Source: Streptomyces viridochromogenes
GTDB taxonomy: Bacteria; Actinomycetota; Actinomycetes; Streptomycetales; Streptomycetaceae
Assembly (NCBI RefSeq): GCF_001270495.1
Contig: NZ_LGUR01000207.1
Coordinates: forward strand, 124,001-188,000
Direction of reading: 5' to 3'
Length of the DNA: 64,000 nucleotides
Shown here: positions 10,334 through 23,900 of the stretch, piece by piece
How positions within the stretch are numbered: position 1 is the first letter of the stretch
How the letters are laid out: each line of letters begins with the position of its first letter
Notes under the pieces: generated by a model
Told to the model about the DNA's origin: nothing
Databases searched by the model: none
The model's input: only the letters and a program-made list of their open reading frames with translations
Made by a program: the position numbers and the translations under genes

Positions 10334-11650
10334 ATGTCCCCAGCCGCATCGCCTTCCGGGGAGGCCGAGTTGAGCGATCCGTGGGTGGCCCTGGAGCCGG
10401 GGACCGACCCTTCCGAGCGTGTACGGATGCTGCGTCGTGCGCATGAGACGTTCACCGAGGTGGGGACCGTGCCGAAGCCGGTGCGTGCCGTGGTCGCTGA
10501 CTCGTGGCGGCGTTCCGCGCGGGCCGGGGTCGGCCCGGACGGGACGGCGAGCGTGGAGCTCGCGGACAGCGATCTCGGCGCCTATCGCGCCGATCATCCG
10601 CTGGCGCGGGTGATGCCGCTGTTCCGGGAGCTGCTGGGCACGTTCGCCGCCGACGGGGAGCATCTGCTCGCCGTGTGCGACGCGCACGGCAGGCTGCTGT
10701 GGGTCGAGGGCCATGCGACGACCCGGCGGAAGGCGGGAGGGATGAACTTCGTGCCGGGTGCGCGGTGGGCGGAGACCGCCGTCGGAACGAACGCGCCGGG
10801 TACGGCGGTCGCCGTGGACCGGCCGGTGCAGGTGTTCGCGGCCGAGCACTTCATCCGCCGGGTGCAGCCCTGGACCTGCGCGGCGGCACCGGTGCACGAT
10901 CCACGCACCGGGCGGGTGCTCGGCGCGGTGGACATCACCGGCGGGGACGGGCTCGCGCATCCTCACAGCCTGGGGTTCGTGCAGGCGGTCGCCCGTGCGG
11001 CGGAGTCCCACCTGGCGCTGCTCGGCCCGCAGTCGCCCGCCACCGACGCGCCCGAGCTGTGCGCACTGGGCCGCGACGAGGCGCAGCTGCTCATCGACGG
11101 CCGCAAGGTGAGGCTCAGTCGCCGGCACAGCGAGATCCTGGTGCTGCTGTCCCGCCACCCGGAAGGACTGACCGGTGACGAGCTGCTGTGCGCGCTGTAC
11201 GAGGACGAGTCGGTGACACCCGTGACCCTGCGCGCGGAGTTGGCCCGCCTGCGCCGGATCCTGGGCCCCGGGCTGTTCGGCTCGCGGCCCTACCGGCTCA
11301 CGGTGCCGGTCGAGTCGGATGTGGCAGTGGTCGAACGTCGCCTGGAGACCGGTGCGGTCACAGGGGCGGCCATGGCCTACGCCGGCCCGCTGCTGCCGGG
11401 CTCCCAGGCGCCGGCGGTGGTTCGGCTCAGGCACCGGCTCGCCGACGGTCTCCGTACGGCGCTGATCGCCCGGCGCGATCCCGACCTGCTGGCCGACTGG
11501 GCGCACGCGCCGTGGGGCGAGGACGACCTCGACGTATGGCGGGCACTCGCCGCGGTGCGCCCGACATCGGCGGTACGGTCGCGGCTGGCCGCGCTGGAGT
11601 GCGAACTGTCGGCACCGCCACCCGCCGGGCGGCGCCGCCCGGGGCCCTGA
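10334..11650 (+). CDS. GAF-domain transcriptional regulator, AcoR-like N-terminus
   Basis: About 438 residues. The N-terminal part ([17 protein letters not shown], then a GAF sensor domain at about residues 80-240 including [14 protein letters not shown]) resembles the sensory half of AcoR-type sigma-54 activators. The AAA+ activator domain is absent, and the C-terminal 180 residues carry a winged-helix-like segment ([28 protein letters not shown]). This architecture is common in actinobacteria next to aldehyde dehydrogenases, as here. It probably senses an alcohol, aldehyde or phenolic and controls the following gene. The start is uncertain: ATG 10334 (GGAG 5 nt upstream), TTG 10370 (GGGGAGG upstream) and TTG 10307 are all in frame. 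Confidence 0.8.
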   Translation: MSPAASPSGEAELSDPWVALEPGTDPSERVRMLRRAHETFTEVGTVPKPVRAVVADSWRRSARAGVGPDGTASVELADSDLGAYRADHPLARVMPLFRELLGTFAADGEHLLAVCDAHGRLLWVEGHATTRRKAGGMNFVPGARWAETAVGTNAPGTAVAVDRPVQVFAAEHFIRRVQPWTCAAAPVHDPRTGRVLGAVDITGGDGLAHPHSLGFVQAVARAAESHLALLGPQSPATDAPELCALGRDEAQLLIDGRKVRLSRRHSEILVLLSRHPEGLTGDELLCALYEDESVTPVTLRAELARLRRILGPGLFGSRPYRLTVPVESDVAVVERRLETGAVTGAAMAYAGPLLPGSQAPAVVRLRHRLADGLRTALIARRDPDLLADWAHAPWGEDDLDVWRALAAVRPTSAVRSRLAALECELSAPPPAGRRRPGP

Positions 11651-11710
11651 CGGAACCCCCGGCCCGCGCAACGTACTTGCAACCTCACCGTACCTAGCCT
11701 CGCGGCGAGA

Positions 11711-11730
11711 GCTGCCCAACGGCGGGCAGC
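11711..11730 (+). promoter_or_regulatory. Hairpin in the leader of the aldehyde dehydrogenase gene
   Basis: GCTGCCC (11711-11717) pairs with GGGCAGC (11724-11730) across a 6-nt loop, immediately before the GGGAGG ribosome binding site of the ATG at 11754. It may be an operator or a leader stem; function unproven. Confidence 0.35.
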
Positions 11731-11753
11731 GCTTCTTCGGGAGGCAGAGCAGT

Positions 11754-13277
<1,524 letters not shown>

Positions 13278-13415
13278 AGCGTGAAGGCACGCCACGCGAT
13301 CCACTCAACACCTTGCGCCGCTGTGCGGACTCCAAGGGAATTCGCCCCGGGCGGGCGAGACCTCCCTCCGCGAGGGTGTGTTCCTCGAACCCTTTCTGAT
13401 CTGAGATAGGCGCCG

Positions 13416-13452
13416 ACGGAGTGGAGCCAGGATCATCCTGGCTCCACTCCGT
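13416..13452. terminator. Perfect 18-bp bidirectional hairpin
   Basis: ACGGAGTGGAGCCAGGAT (13416-13433) is followed after one base by its exact complement (13435-13452), between the convergent aldehyde dehydrogenase and feruloyl esterase genes. The near-absence of a loop means the tip opens to about 3-5 nt in RNA. Confidence 0.85.
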
Positions 13453-13466
13453 GGTGCGGGCGTGTG

Positions 13467-14843
13467 TCACTGGAACTGTGCGAAGAACCTCCAGATCTCT
13501 GCTTTGGTCCAGGTGGTGACGCCGCTTTCGCCGGTGGAGCCGTCGACCGGACCGGGTATGTGGCCTCCGTCGAACGCGGCCCATTGGACCGGGTATCCGG
13601 CGCGGCAGCCCGAGTAGGTGGTGGTGATGTGCGTTCGGCTGCCCGGGGCGGGCTCGCGCGGGCTTTGGGCAGTGCAGCCGTTGTTGGCGACGAACTTGTC
13701 GCGCAGGGACCGTCCTTGCGCGATGCCGAGGACGTTGTCGCTGATGCCGTGGATCCCGAAGTAGGCGATGGGCTGGCTGCCGCCGCTGCACCCGCTGATC
13801 TGGGCGCCGGAGATGACCGCGACGGCCCTGAAGACGTTCGCCCGGCTGCATGCGAGTGCGTAGCTCATACCGCCGCCCCAGCTGAATCCCGTGGCGAAAC
13901 GCTGTGCCGGGTTGACACAGAGGCCGCCCTCGATTCGCCGGATCATGTCGTCGACGAAGGTGATGTCCTCACCGCCCGAATTGGCCCAGCCGTTGCCGAG
14001 GCCCTGGGGGGCGACGAGGATCGCGCTGTTGTTCGACTGTTCCTGTTGGCCGTAGTAGGACCAGGCGTTCCCGCTCGTGCCGCCCGAGGCGACCTCGCCG
14101 GCGGTTCCGCCCCGCCAGTGGAACGCGAAGATCAGCCGATAGCGGTGGCCGTTGTCGTAGTTGGCGGGAACCCTGAGGATGAAGCTGCGGCTCTTGCCGC
14201 CGCTCTGAATCGTGTGCGTACCGCTCGCCAGAGTCGGGGCGCTGCCGCAGCCGCCACCACCACCGCCACCGGACGACAGCTTGACCATCTGCCACTGCTG
14301 GTTGGCGCCGCCCCAGTCGGTGTACTGGACGACGTTGCCGCCGTCGGCGGTGGAGGCGCCCTGCACCTCCACCGCCTTGTTGCTGGTGCGGTTGATCAGC
14401 CGGACATGGCCCGCGTCGGAGTCGGCCAGGCGGAACTGCTGGTTGGCCCCGTTGTGGTCGGCCCACTGCTGGATCGCGGCACCGTCGGCGGTCGAGGCGC
14501 CGGCCACGTCGAGAACCTTGTCCGAATGCCGGGCCTTGAGGCGGTAGAAGCCGCCGCCGGAGTCCACGAACTGCCACTGCTGGTTGGTTCCGTCGCTGCG
14601 CGTCCACTGGCCGACCCGCGCGCCGTCGGCGGTAGACGCGCCGGAGACGTCCAGCGCCTTGCCGCTGTTGCGATTGACCAGGACGTACCAGGCATTGGTG
14701 TCCACCGTAGCCGCCTCGGCGGGCGCCGGATTCACCGCGGTGAGCATGCCGATCGCGAGGGTCGCCGCCACCACGGCCGCGACCCGGGACCACCAGCGAT
14801 GTCTTGGTGGAGGGGCGAGGGAAGCCGCACCGTAGGTCTTCAT
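13467..14843 (-). CDS. Secreted CE1 esterase (feruloyl esterase / depolymerase type) with N-terminal CBM13
   Basis: The 458-residue protein has a signal peptide (to about residue 45, PAPAEAA), a ricin-type beta-trefoil (CBM13) at about 46-190 with three QxW-type repeats (TNQQWQF, ANQQFRL, ANQQWQM), a poly-glycine linker near 195-202, then a CE1/LpqC alpha/beta-hydrolase domain. The nucleophile motif is GFSWGGG near residue 319, and a C-terminal DGGHIPG holds the probable catalytic His. This fold includes feruloyl and acetyl xylan esterases and polyhydroxybutyrate depolymerases; its place 31 bp behind a xylanase and its CBM13 favour release of ferulate from arabinoxylan. It is probably co-transcribed with the GH10 gene. 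Confidence 0.88.
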   Translation of the reverse strand: MKTYGAASLAPPPRHRWWSRVAAVVAATLAIGMLTAVNPAPAEAATVDTNAWYVLVNRNSGKALDVSGASTADGARVGQWTRSDGTNQQWQFVDSGGGFYRLKARHSDKVLDVAGASTADGAAIQQWADHNGANQQFRLADSDAGHVRLINRTSNKAVEVQGASTADGGNVVQYTDWGGANQQWQMVKLSSGGGGGGGCGSAPTLASGTHTIQSGGKSRSFILRVPANYDNGHRYRLIFAFHWRGGTAGEVASGGTSGNAWSYYGQQEQSNNSAILVAPQGLGNGWANSGGEDITFVDDMIRRIEGGLCVNPAQRFATGFSWGGGMSYALACSRANVFRAVAVISGAQISGCSGGSQPIAYFGIHGISDNVLGIAQGRSLRDKFVANNGCTAQSPREPAPGSRTHITTTYSGCRAGYPVQWAAFDGGHIPGPVDGSTGESGVTTWTKAEIWRFFAQFQ

Positions 14844-14874
14844 CGATTCACCCTTTCGTCTGTGGCAGGTCCCA

Positions 14875-16455
<1,581 letters not shown>

Positions 16456-16659
16456 CTACCGGCACGAGACGGCACCCGGTCGGCCGTCGGGTGACCTACG
16501 GCGGGCGGCGGTTGTGTTTCGACACAGGCATGGGGTACTCCATCGCGGCTCAGCCGGGGGACCGTCACGCGGCGCCGCATACCTCTCCGACTGCACGAAG
16601 AGCCAGGATGCGCTGGCGCGAACCTCACCGGGACGAAACGGGGTGGCACAGTGCTTCGG

Positions 16660-16704
16660 TGCGCGGATCTGCCGTGCAGCAGTGCGTGGATCTGCCGTGC
16701 AGCA
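16660..16704. repeat. Tandem repeat, two 22-bp copies
   Basis: TGCGCGGATCTGCCGTGCAGC (from 16660) and TGCGTGGATCTGCCGTGCAGC (from 16683) differ at one position and are one base apart (each copy ends with a further A). They lie in the GH10-GH62 intergenic region; no function is assigned. Confidence 0.7.
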
Positions 16705-17056
16705 CCGTTTGCTCAGGCGACTTAGTTCGGAATCTCGAACTGCGGCCAGTCACCCAGAGATGGATGATTGAAGGATTGACCGTGAATCGTCAATCCTCAC
16801 AGCAGAGAAAATTTCCGTTCACCGATCGAAACATTCGGAATCGCGTCGAGCAGGACGACGAACCCTTCGGCGCGGCCGTCGGCGGATGCCGTAGGGCCTG
16901 ACCGGGCCGGGACCAGGGCAAGTGTGCGGGCGCTGCTAGGTCAACTTCCCACCCCGCAAGGCCCCTTGGAGGAGCTGTTTGTGGACAGATCGGCGACAGG
17001 CCTTGACCAGAGGGCCCCGCATTCCTAGCTTGTGGCGTCAAAGAATCGGGGAACTA

Positions 17057-17071
17057 TTCGAAAGTTTCGAA
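17057..17071. promoter_or_regulatory. Palindromic operator upstream of GH62 (TTCGAAAGTTTCGAA)
   Basis: A perfect 7-1-7 palindrome lies 79 bp before the GH62 start. Its core CGAAAGTTTCG fits the CGAAAnTTTCG palindrome that I recall being reported upstream of Streptomyces xylanase genes as a repressor site. The match is by memory of the consensus and by position. Confidence 0.6.
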
Positions 17072-17149
17072 CCCGTCCTCTGCTCGCTCGACACGACCGC
17101 TCCTCGGTTCATCGGCGTCACCTCGCCCCGCCCCCAAGGAGGTCCTCTG

Positions 17150-18616
17150 ATGCGGTTTCGCCACCCGTCCCCGGTCCGTTTGAGACACTTACTCGCTGTC
17201 CTAGCACCCTTGCTGCTCGTGGCCACCTTCCTCGGCGCCCAGCCCGCCGCCGCGGCGACCGTAGACCCCAACGCCTCGTATGTGCTGGTCAACCGCAACA
17301 GCGGCAAGGCCCTGGACGTCTACAACCTGGCCACCAACGACGGCGCCCGCATCACCCAGTGGACCAGGAACGACCAGAACCAGCAGCAGTGGCAGTTCGT
17401 CGACTCCGGAGGCGGCTACTACCGCATCAAGTCCCGCCACTCCGGCAAGGTCCTGGACGTCCACAACTGGTCCACCGCGAACGGCGGCTCGATCGTCCAG
17501 TGGGCCGACCTGAACGCCACCAACCAGCAGTGGCGGCTGGCAGACAGCTCGGACGGCTACGTGAGGCTCATCTCGCGCCACAGCACCAAGGCCCTCGAAG
17601 TACAAGGCGCCGCCACCGCCGACAACGCGAACATCGTCCAGTACGACGACTGGGGCGGCACCAACCAGCAGTGGCAGCTCGTCAAGGTCGGCGCCGACAC
17701 CCCCGGCCCGTGCGATCTTCCGCCGACATACCGCTGGACCTCAACGGGCGCACTGGCGCAGCCCAAGCCGGGGTGGGTCTCGCTCAAGGACTTCACCGTC
17801 GTCCCCTACAACGGCAGGCAACTCGTCTATGCGACGACGCACGACACGGGGACGCGTTGGGGCTCGATGAACTTCGGCCTGTTCACCAACTGGTCGGAGA
17901 TGGCCTCGGCCGGCCAGAACACGATGTCGAATTCCACCGTCGCGCCCACGCTCTTCTACTTCGCGCCGAAGAACATCTGGGTGCTCGCCTACCAATGGGG
18001 GAGGACCGCCTTCTCCTACCGGACGTCGAGCGACCCCACCAACCCGAATGGCTGGTCATCCGAGCAGGTGCTCTTCTCCGGAAGCATCCCCGACTCCGGA
18101 ACAGGACCCATCGACCAGACGCTCATCGCTGACGGGACGAACATGTACCTGTTCTTCGCCGGCGACAACGGCAAGATCTACCGGGCCAGTATGCCGATCG
18201 GGAACTTCCCGGGCAGCTTCGGCACGACCTCGACAGTGATCATGAGCGATACGACGAACAACCTGTTCGAGGCCCCGCAGGTCTACAAGCTGCAGGGCCA
18301 GAACCGCTACCTCATGATCGTCGAGGCGATCGGCTCGCAGGGCCGCTACTTCCGCTCGTTCACGGCCACCAGTCTGAACGGCTCATGGACACCCCAGGCC
18401 GCGACCGAGAGCAATCCCTTCGCCGGCAAGGCCAACAGCGGCGCCACCTGGACCAACGACATCAGCCATGGCGAACTGATCCGCACCAGCGCCGATCAGA
18501 CCATGACCGTCGATCCCTGCAATCTGCAGTTGCTCTACCAGGGGCGCAGCCCCAACTCCGGGGGCGACTACGGCCTCCTGCCCTACCGTCCGGGTCTGCT
18601 GACACTGCAGCGCTGA
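17150..18616 (+). CDS. abfB: Secreted GH62 alpha-L-arabinofuranosidase with N-terminal CBM13
   Basis: The 488-residue protein has a signal peptide to about residue 36 (QPAAAA), a CBM13 trefoil at about 37-180 with repeated NQQW motifs, and a GH62 catalytic domain from about residue 190 ([29 protein letters not shown]). GH62 hallmarks are visible: [48 protein letters not shown] with the probable catalytic Glu, and [14 protein letters not shown]. It removes arabinose side chains from arabinoxylan, complementing the GH10 and CE1 enzymes across the intergenic region. The start follows AAGGAGG. S. lividans AbfB belongs to the same GH62 plus CBM13 group. Confidence 0.93.
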   Translation: MRFRHPSPVRLRHLLAVLAPLLLVATFLGAQPAAAATVDPNASYVLVNRNSGKALDVYNLATNDGARITQWTRNDQNQQQWQFVDSGGGYYRIKSRHSGKVLDVHNWSTANGGSIVQWADLNATNQQWRLADSSDGYVRLISRHSTKALEVQGAATADNANIVQYDDWGGTNQQWQLVKVGADTPGPCDLPPTYRWTSTGALAQPKPGWVSLKDFTVVPYNGRQLVYATTHDTGTRWGSMNFGLFTNWSEMASAGQNTMSNSTVAPTLFYFAPKNIWVLAYQWGRTAFSYRTSSDPTNPNGWSSEQVLFSGSIPDSGTGPIDQTLIADGTNMYLFFAGDNGKIYRASMPIGNFPGSFGTTSTVIMSDTTNNLFEAPQVYKLQGQNRYLMIVEAIGSQGRYFRSFTATSLNGSWTPQAATESNPFAGKANSGATWTNDISHGELIRTSADQTMTVDPCNLQLLYQGRSPNSGGDYGLLPYRPGLLTLQR

Positions 18617-18631
18617 CGGCGTGGCACGAGT

Positions 18632-18684
18632 CCGGCTCCGGTATGGAGCCGGCGTGGCGGGCTCGGCGGAAGGCCGAGCCCGCC
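18632..18684 (+). terminator. Tandem hairpin terminators after GH62
   Basis: Two successive hairpins follow the GH62 stop: CCGGCTCC/GGAGCCGG (18632-18639/18645-18652, 5-nt loop) and the 12-bp GGCGGGCTCGGC/GCCGAGCCCGCC (18656-18667/18673-18684, 5-nt loop). Confidence 0.8.
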
Positions 18685-18790
18685 CGGGTCACGCGACCAC
18701 GTCAGCGCTCTTACGGCGACGGAGTGCGGGTCGGGCAACGCTCACCAGCCCGAGGGCCATCCCGTAACGCGGTGCCGCCGCCGGTGGCGC

Positions 18791-19085
18791 TTACCAACGG
18801 TCCAGGCGCACCGGGTCGCCTGGTGCGCTGCGGCGGACGAGCCAGGCTTCGGTGATGTGGTGAACCTCGCCTCGGCCGCACCGCTCGGGTCGTAGCCGGC
18901 GATGCGCTCGTACACCTGGCGATGGCCGCGGCTGGAGGCGACGCACAGGGCGCACTCGGGCCGGCCCATGTACCGCGCGGTGTTGACGACCTGGCTCTCC
19001 GGCGCGCGGACCACCCCACGGGCGATGCGGTTTCCCGACGGCTGCATGATTTCGTCGTGGAAGGCGACCCCGCTCGCCCGGCGCG
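18791..19085 (-). pseudogene. Frameshifted remnant of an unrecognised gene
   Basis: On the minus strand bases about 19085-18860 read as a frame with strongly coding third-position GC (for example GRPECALCVASSRGHRQVYE) and no clear start codon. After GYDPSGAAE the coding-like frame shifts to HHITEAWLVRRSAPGDPVRL and ends at TAA 18791-18793. This looks like the 3' part of a real gene with a frameshift near 18860 and a lost 5' end. I do not recognise the family. The two-Cys motif (CALC) could be structural. Confidence 0.4.
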
Positions 19086-19460
19086 TCCGGTGAAGGGGAT
19101 CCGCGCCCGACGAGCGTCGGGTTTGTCCTACGCCGATCGCACAGTTGGTTGATCTTTGAGTGCCCAGTGGTGGGCCTGGACAGTCCCGGGATGGACAGTG
19201 GCCCTCCCTGGTCCGCACCGATGCGAGTTCTCACCCAACACGTCGTCGCGGACCAGCCAGGAGGCTCTACTGGCGGCGATGCCAAGCCGGGGCCGTAGTG
19301 CCCTGATCGCGGCTCATGCCAGGGGAGGTGTCTGCGGCGGAGTCTTGCCATCCCGCAGAGACCTTCGCCCCAAGGGGCCGCGCTCATGAACGCCGGTCCG
19401 GCCGGCCCGAGGGCGACCGGATACAGTGCGCGAGACGGCAGCCCGGTCAGGGAGGGAAGC
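19086..19460. other. Gap without a recognisable gene
   Basis: No convincing gene is seen in these 375 bp. A 7-bp hairpin (CCCGACG 19106-19112 / CGTCGGG 19115-19121) followed by TTTG could terminate plus-strand transcription. Confidence 0.4.
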
Positions 19461-19667
19461 GTGACCGACACCAGCAACACCCGACCCGCCGACAGCGAAG
19501 CGCAAGCTCCGCGACAGAGCCGCCTGCACCGCCCCCTCACCGACCTGTTCCACCTCGATCTCGCCGATCCAGGGGCCACCACCCGCACGCGCCTGTGGAG
19601 GAAGGTCCGCGCCGCTCACGAGGACTGGGCCGCTACCCGCGACAGTTGCCTGACGGCGGCACAGTGA
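19461..19667 (+). CDS. Small hypothetical protein, 68 residues
   Basis: A GTG start at 19461 is preceded by GGGAGGGAAGC, a good ribosome binding site. The product is polar, with a Gln/Arg/Leu-rich middle and RLWRKVRAAHEDWAATRDSCL near the end, probably helical. No signal peptide, membrane helix or family was recognised. It lies 134 bp before the SUKH-4 gene on the same strand and could be part of its transcript; a link in function is only conjecture. Confidence 0.45.
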   Translation: MTDTSNTRPADSEAQAPRQSRLHRPLTDLFHLDLADPGATTRTRLWRKVRAAHEDWAATRDSCLTAAQ

Positions 19668-19801
19668 GTGAGGACGTCGGTCCCGGTGCCGAGCCGCCGC
19701 CCAGAAACCGCCACAAAAGGCCCGTCCAACTGCGTTCCCACAGGTCGGATGGGCCCTGCGCCGAATCTGCGGGGTCAGCCGACAGCCGGCGAGGACCGGT
19801 C

Positions 19802-20443
19802 ATGCGATTGACTGAGGCCGGCAAAACCGATCGGCACGGAACTCATGGGGGCCACGCAGTGAAGAGCACCGACACACCGCTGATACCGGACGCGGCGTGG
19901 CTGGAGGAACGGCTGGGCGAAGGGGCGCTCTGGCGACCGGAGGAGGCCGCTCTCCCGGTCGAGCTCACCGATGCCGGGTCGAGGGAGTTCCTGCTCACGG
20001 TCGGCTTTCCCGCCGTCTACCTCGACGTCGTGGGGATCGACAGCAGGCACCTGCGGAACGAGGACGGGCTGAAGCCGCTCGACGCCGACGAGATCTACGG
20101 CAATCGCTACCCCGACGACGACTCGCCGCCCGAGAACTTCGCCCTCGCCGTGGTCCTCGCCGGCGACCAGCACCTGATGCTCGACGCGGCGGACGGCGGC
20201 ATCACCCATTACGACCCCAACGGATGGGATCACGGCGCCGGTTGGAAGGGAGCCGCCGCCGATTCCCTGCCTCACCTGGCCGTGCTCATCGCACTGATCG
20301 CGGAGTCGAGCACCGCTCTGGAATCGGACGACGACGCCGTACGCGCGGCCGCCGTCGACGCTCTGCGCCGACGCATGGTCGCCCACGACTCGTACGTCGA
20401 GGACTCCGAGTTCTGGGACGAGATCTTCGAGCTGTTCGACTGA
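19802..20443 (+). CDS. SUKH-4 family immunity protein
   Basis: The 213-residue protein has the SUKH-4 pattern: REFLLTVGFPAVYLDVVGIDSRHLR near residues 60-85, then FALAVVLAGDQHLMLDAADGGITHYDPNG, and a final region of helices (SLPHLAVLIALIAESSTALE). SUKH proteins neutralise nuclease or deaminase toxins of contact-dependent or secreted polymorphic toxin systems; in streptomycetes many occur alone. No toxin gene is visible nearby. The start is ATG 19802 (GCGAGGACC upstream); GTG 19859 is an alternative. It converges with the lipoprotein gene with only 7 bp between stops. Confidence 0.75.
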   Translation: MRLTEAGKTDRHGTHGGHAVKSTDTPLIPDAAWLEERLGEGALWRPEEAALPVELTDAGSREFLLTVGFPAVYLDVVGIDSRHLRNEDGLKPLDADEIYGNRYPDDDSPPENFALAVVLAGDQHLMLDAADGGITHYDPNGWDHGAGWKGAAADSLPHLAVLIALIAESSTALESDDDAVRAAAVDALRRRMVAHDSYVEDSEFWDEIFELFD

Positions 20444-20450
20444 CCGAGGC

Positions 20451-20945
20451 TCACGGAACCCGAAAGGTGATCCGCAGCGCCCGTCGGCCCGGCCCTCCGG
20501 TGGTGTGCAGCACCGCCTCGCCCGGGGCCGCGGCGCGGATGTCCCAGGCACGGAAGCCGGGATCGCTCTCGTAGTCGACCGGCACGAGGACGATCGCCGT
20601 GCCGTCGACGGTGGGGGTGGCCGCTCGCCAACTGCCGGAGAGGCGCAGCTGGGTGGCGTCGCCGAGGGGGAGGGGGACCGTGCGGCCCGTGTCGTCCTGG
20701 GTGAGGACAGCCGGGGCAGGCGCAGGGGTGGCCGTCGTCGGCGCGGGGGTTGGAACGGGAGTCGGAGTAGGAATGTGAGTAGGAATGGGGGTGGGGGTGG
20801 CAGTGGGCCTGGGCGTGGGCGGGGCCGTATGCGAGGGCGGGGTCGGGGTCGGGCGGGTTGGTGCGGGGGTGTCGGTGCACGCGGCCGCCGCCACCCCGAG
20901 GAGCAGGGCGGCGGCGGCGCGCGGCAGAAGCGTCATCCGTGTCAT
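20451..20945 (-). CDS. Small lipoprotein with Pro/Thr stalk and beta-rich C-terminal domain
   Basis: The 164-residue precursor has a lipobox (AAAAC at about residues 19-23), a Thr/Pro-rich stalk at about 24-80 made of PTPT-type repeats, and a C-terminal domain of about 85 residues (VPLPLGDATQLRLSGSWR ... DYESDPGFRAWDIRAAAPGEAVLHTTG). That pattern (a Gly/Asp turn followed by alternating beta strands) reminds me of chagasin-type (I42) peptidase inhibitors, but similarity is weak. Its ATG overlaps the stop of the M36 metalloprotease by four bases, so the two are translated together. A role in restraining or anchoring the protease at the cell surface is possible but unproven. Confidence 0.7.
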   Translation of the reverse strand: MTRMTLLPRAAAALLLGVAAAACTDTPAPTRPTPTPPSHTAPPTPRPTATPTPIPTHIPTPTPVPTPAPTTATPAPAPAVLTQDDTGRTVPLPLGDATQLRLSGSWRAATPTVDGTAIVLVPVDYESDPGFRAWDIRAAAPGEAVLHTTGGPGRRALRITFRVP

Positions 20946-23900
20946 ACGAGCGGGATGTTGATGCAGGTGAGGATGGCCGCCTGGGCCTTGAGCTGCTGGG
21001 TTGTGGCGTTGGGGTCGAGGCGTACCTTCTCGGCGTTCTGGACGGCCTCCAGGAAGGGGGTGTCCGCCTTGAGGTCGCTGTCGGTGTCGACGAGTTCATC
21101 CGCCTCGAAGGCGCCGTTGGCGAAGTTGAGCCAGGCAGCGAGCAGTTGACGGTCGAGGGAACGCTTCGGGTCGAGGAGCAGGTTGAGGAAGAGGACGTCC
21201 GCGGCCTTGTCCTGGGTGGACACGTCGACCTTCTCGGAGAACACGGCGCTCGCGTGCTGGACGATCTTCAGATAGCAGTCCAGCGTCTTCTTGCCGAGCC
21301 CCGTGAGATCGCCCGTCAGGTACTTGACGTACCAGACGTCGGCGAGGAGTGACAGCGGCGCATTGCCCTGGACGATGACGGGGATCCCGTCGGTGCCCGT
21401 GCCGCCGTCGTCGTCGCGTGCCGTGAAGGACAGGTCGTACAGGCAGGGCTTGGCGTACGTGTGGGCCTGGGCGTCCGTCAGGTCGCGCGGCTGGACGCTG
21501 GGGCTGCGGGCGGGATCGGGGTCCGGCGGGTTGACGAGCGAGGTGGTCGTGGTGGGCGGTGTGCCGTCACCCCACGCCCAGCTCATGGTCTCGTCGTCGC
21601 TGCCGGGGTCGGTGACACGGGCGGTGTACTGCTTCTCCTTGCCCGCGTGGACGACGAGTGTCTTACCGCCCGCGAGCGGCACGGCGCCGGACTTGTCGAT
21701 GGCGGCGGTCGGATCGACGTTGGCGACGGTGATCTCGGCGTCGCGGCAGGTGGTGGTGTCGTCGTCGCTGCCGCAGATCTTCACGGTGAAGGTGCCGTTG
21801 TCGCCGAAGACGAGCTCGCGGCTGAAGGTGAGGGTGGCGTCGGGGCGGTTGTTCTCCAGCTGTCCGGGCAGGGGGACGGGCTTGCCGTCGCCGGGGTCGA
21901 TGGTGGCGGTGAGCGGGTCGAGCCAGCCCGGGTCGGTGATGGTGCCGGCGACGGTGAGCTTGCCGCCCTCCTCACGCGGGCCCTGGACGGTGAAGGTCAC
22001 CGTGGGCGCGACGTTGGTGACGGTTACGGTCGCCGTGTCGGTGTCGGTCCCGGCGGCGTTGCCGACGCGCAGGCCGACGGTGTACGTGCCGTCCTGTCCG
22101 ACCCGGTCGAAGAGCGGGCTGACGCCGGTCGCGTCGTCGTAGGCGCCGTCGCCGTCGAAGTCCCACGTGTAGCTGCCGCCGCCTCCGGGGACGGTGGATC
22201 CGCTCGCGTCGAGCCGTACGTCGGTGCCCTCCTTGGTGGAGTACGGGCCGCCCGCGTCGGCGGTGGGCCGGCAGCTCGCGGGGTAGTCGGTCGCCGGGTT
22301 GGCCTGGCTCTGGCTCGGTGAGGTGGCGCTCGCGCCCATGCCCCGGCGGGCGAACACGCCCCACAGCAGGCACTGGTTGGCGCCGCCGTGGTTGGCCCGG
22401 TCGGCGGCGAGGATGCCGTCGCGGGCGTCGAGGAAGTCGGGTGAGGTCGGCGTCAGCTTCATGCCGTCGACCATGAGCTGCTCGTGCCGCTGCTTTCCGG
22501 TGGCGTAGCCGTACGCGCCGACGAGCGCGGTGCGCATGTCCCACATGGCGGTGGCCCAGATCTCGCCGTCGGAGTGCACCTGGCAGCCGCCGGAGCAGAG
22601 GTCGGCGTAGGTGAGGTCGCTGTCGTTGTACGCGACGCTGCGTATGCCGGTGGGCCGGCCGTTGTTGTACTCGCCGTACACCGGATCGTTCCACAGCGAG
22701 GTGGCCACCGCGTCGCTCCAGCCCTCGCCGAGCGCGCCGGTCTGCTCGCCGTCGCCCATGTCGCCGCCGCCGACGAGCCGGTTGGACAGGCCGTGGCTGT
22801 ACTCATGGGCGATGGTGTCGCCGTTCATGGCCCGGTGGATGTTGTGGTTGCCGCAGGAGGCGCGTCCGACGAAGAGCCGCATGGTGCCGTTCTGGCCGTC
22901 GGCGGGGGTGCTGAAGTTGGCGTTGCAGGCGGAGTCCCCGTTGGCGTCGAAGTCGACGTAGACGTCGACACGGTCGCCGCCGGAGCCGCCGCCTCCGAGG
23001 TTGTCCTCCTGGAAGTTGCCCGACGCCTCGTCGAAGCCGAGCCCGTAGAGGTGGTCGTGCATGCGGTTGGTGTAGTAGAAGGCCTGGGTGACGACCGCGT
23101 CCCGGTCGGTGGTGAGGTCGGTGCCGCCGCTGGTGCGGAAGGCGTCGGTGAACGTGTAGTCGAAGTGCTGGTACGCCGGGTCTCCGGCGGCCGGCGTCTG
23201 GGGCTGGTGGCCGAGCGTCTCGTCGCCGTCGGGGTCCTGGGAGACCTCGGCGTTGTTGCCGGTGGTGACCCGGCCGCCGACCCAGGAACGGCCGAGGCCG
23301 CTGAAGGGGACGGTCGTCGCGCTGCCGAGGGTGGGGTTCTGGCCGGTGAAGACCCGGCCTTCGGGGCCCTCGTTGCTGGTGAGGTCGGTGCGCGAGAGGA
23401 CGGTGCCGTTCCCGGCGTCGACGACGGTGTCGTACAGGTGGTGGTTGGCGGCGGTGAGGGTGGTTCGCCAGGCCGGTCGGGCGGTGCCGTCGGCGAGCGG
23501 GAAGGTGACCCTCGTGGCGGTCGCGGTGCCGGGCGGGGTGTCGGTGCCGACGGCGGCCGCGGCCCGGTCAAGGGCCTCGCTCCTGTCGAGGGTGACCGTC
23601 CCGGTGGCCCGGGCGTCCGGGACGAGGCTGCCGGTGACGGTGAGGATACGGCCGGCCTTGTCGACGGCGACCGAGAGGCGGGCGTCGTGGACGGGGACGC
23701 CCCGGTCGGTCTGACCGATGAAGACATGCCGCACGCCGTTGTGCTCGGTGCGGTACGACTTGACGACGGCGAGGGCGTCCAACTCGGCGGCCGTGAGGCC
23801 GTAGAGGTCCGCGTGGTCGCGTACGTGGTCCAGCGCGAGGGTTCGCGGGTCGGCGCCGCTGGTGGCGGTGAGGGCGTTGCGGCCCTGCGGGGCGAGCCTC

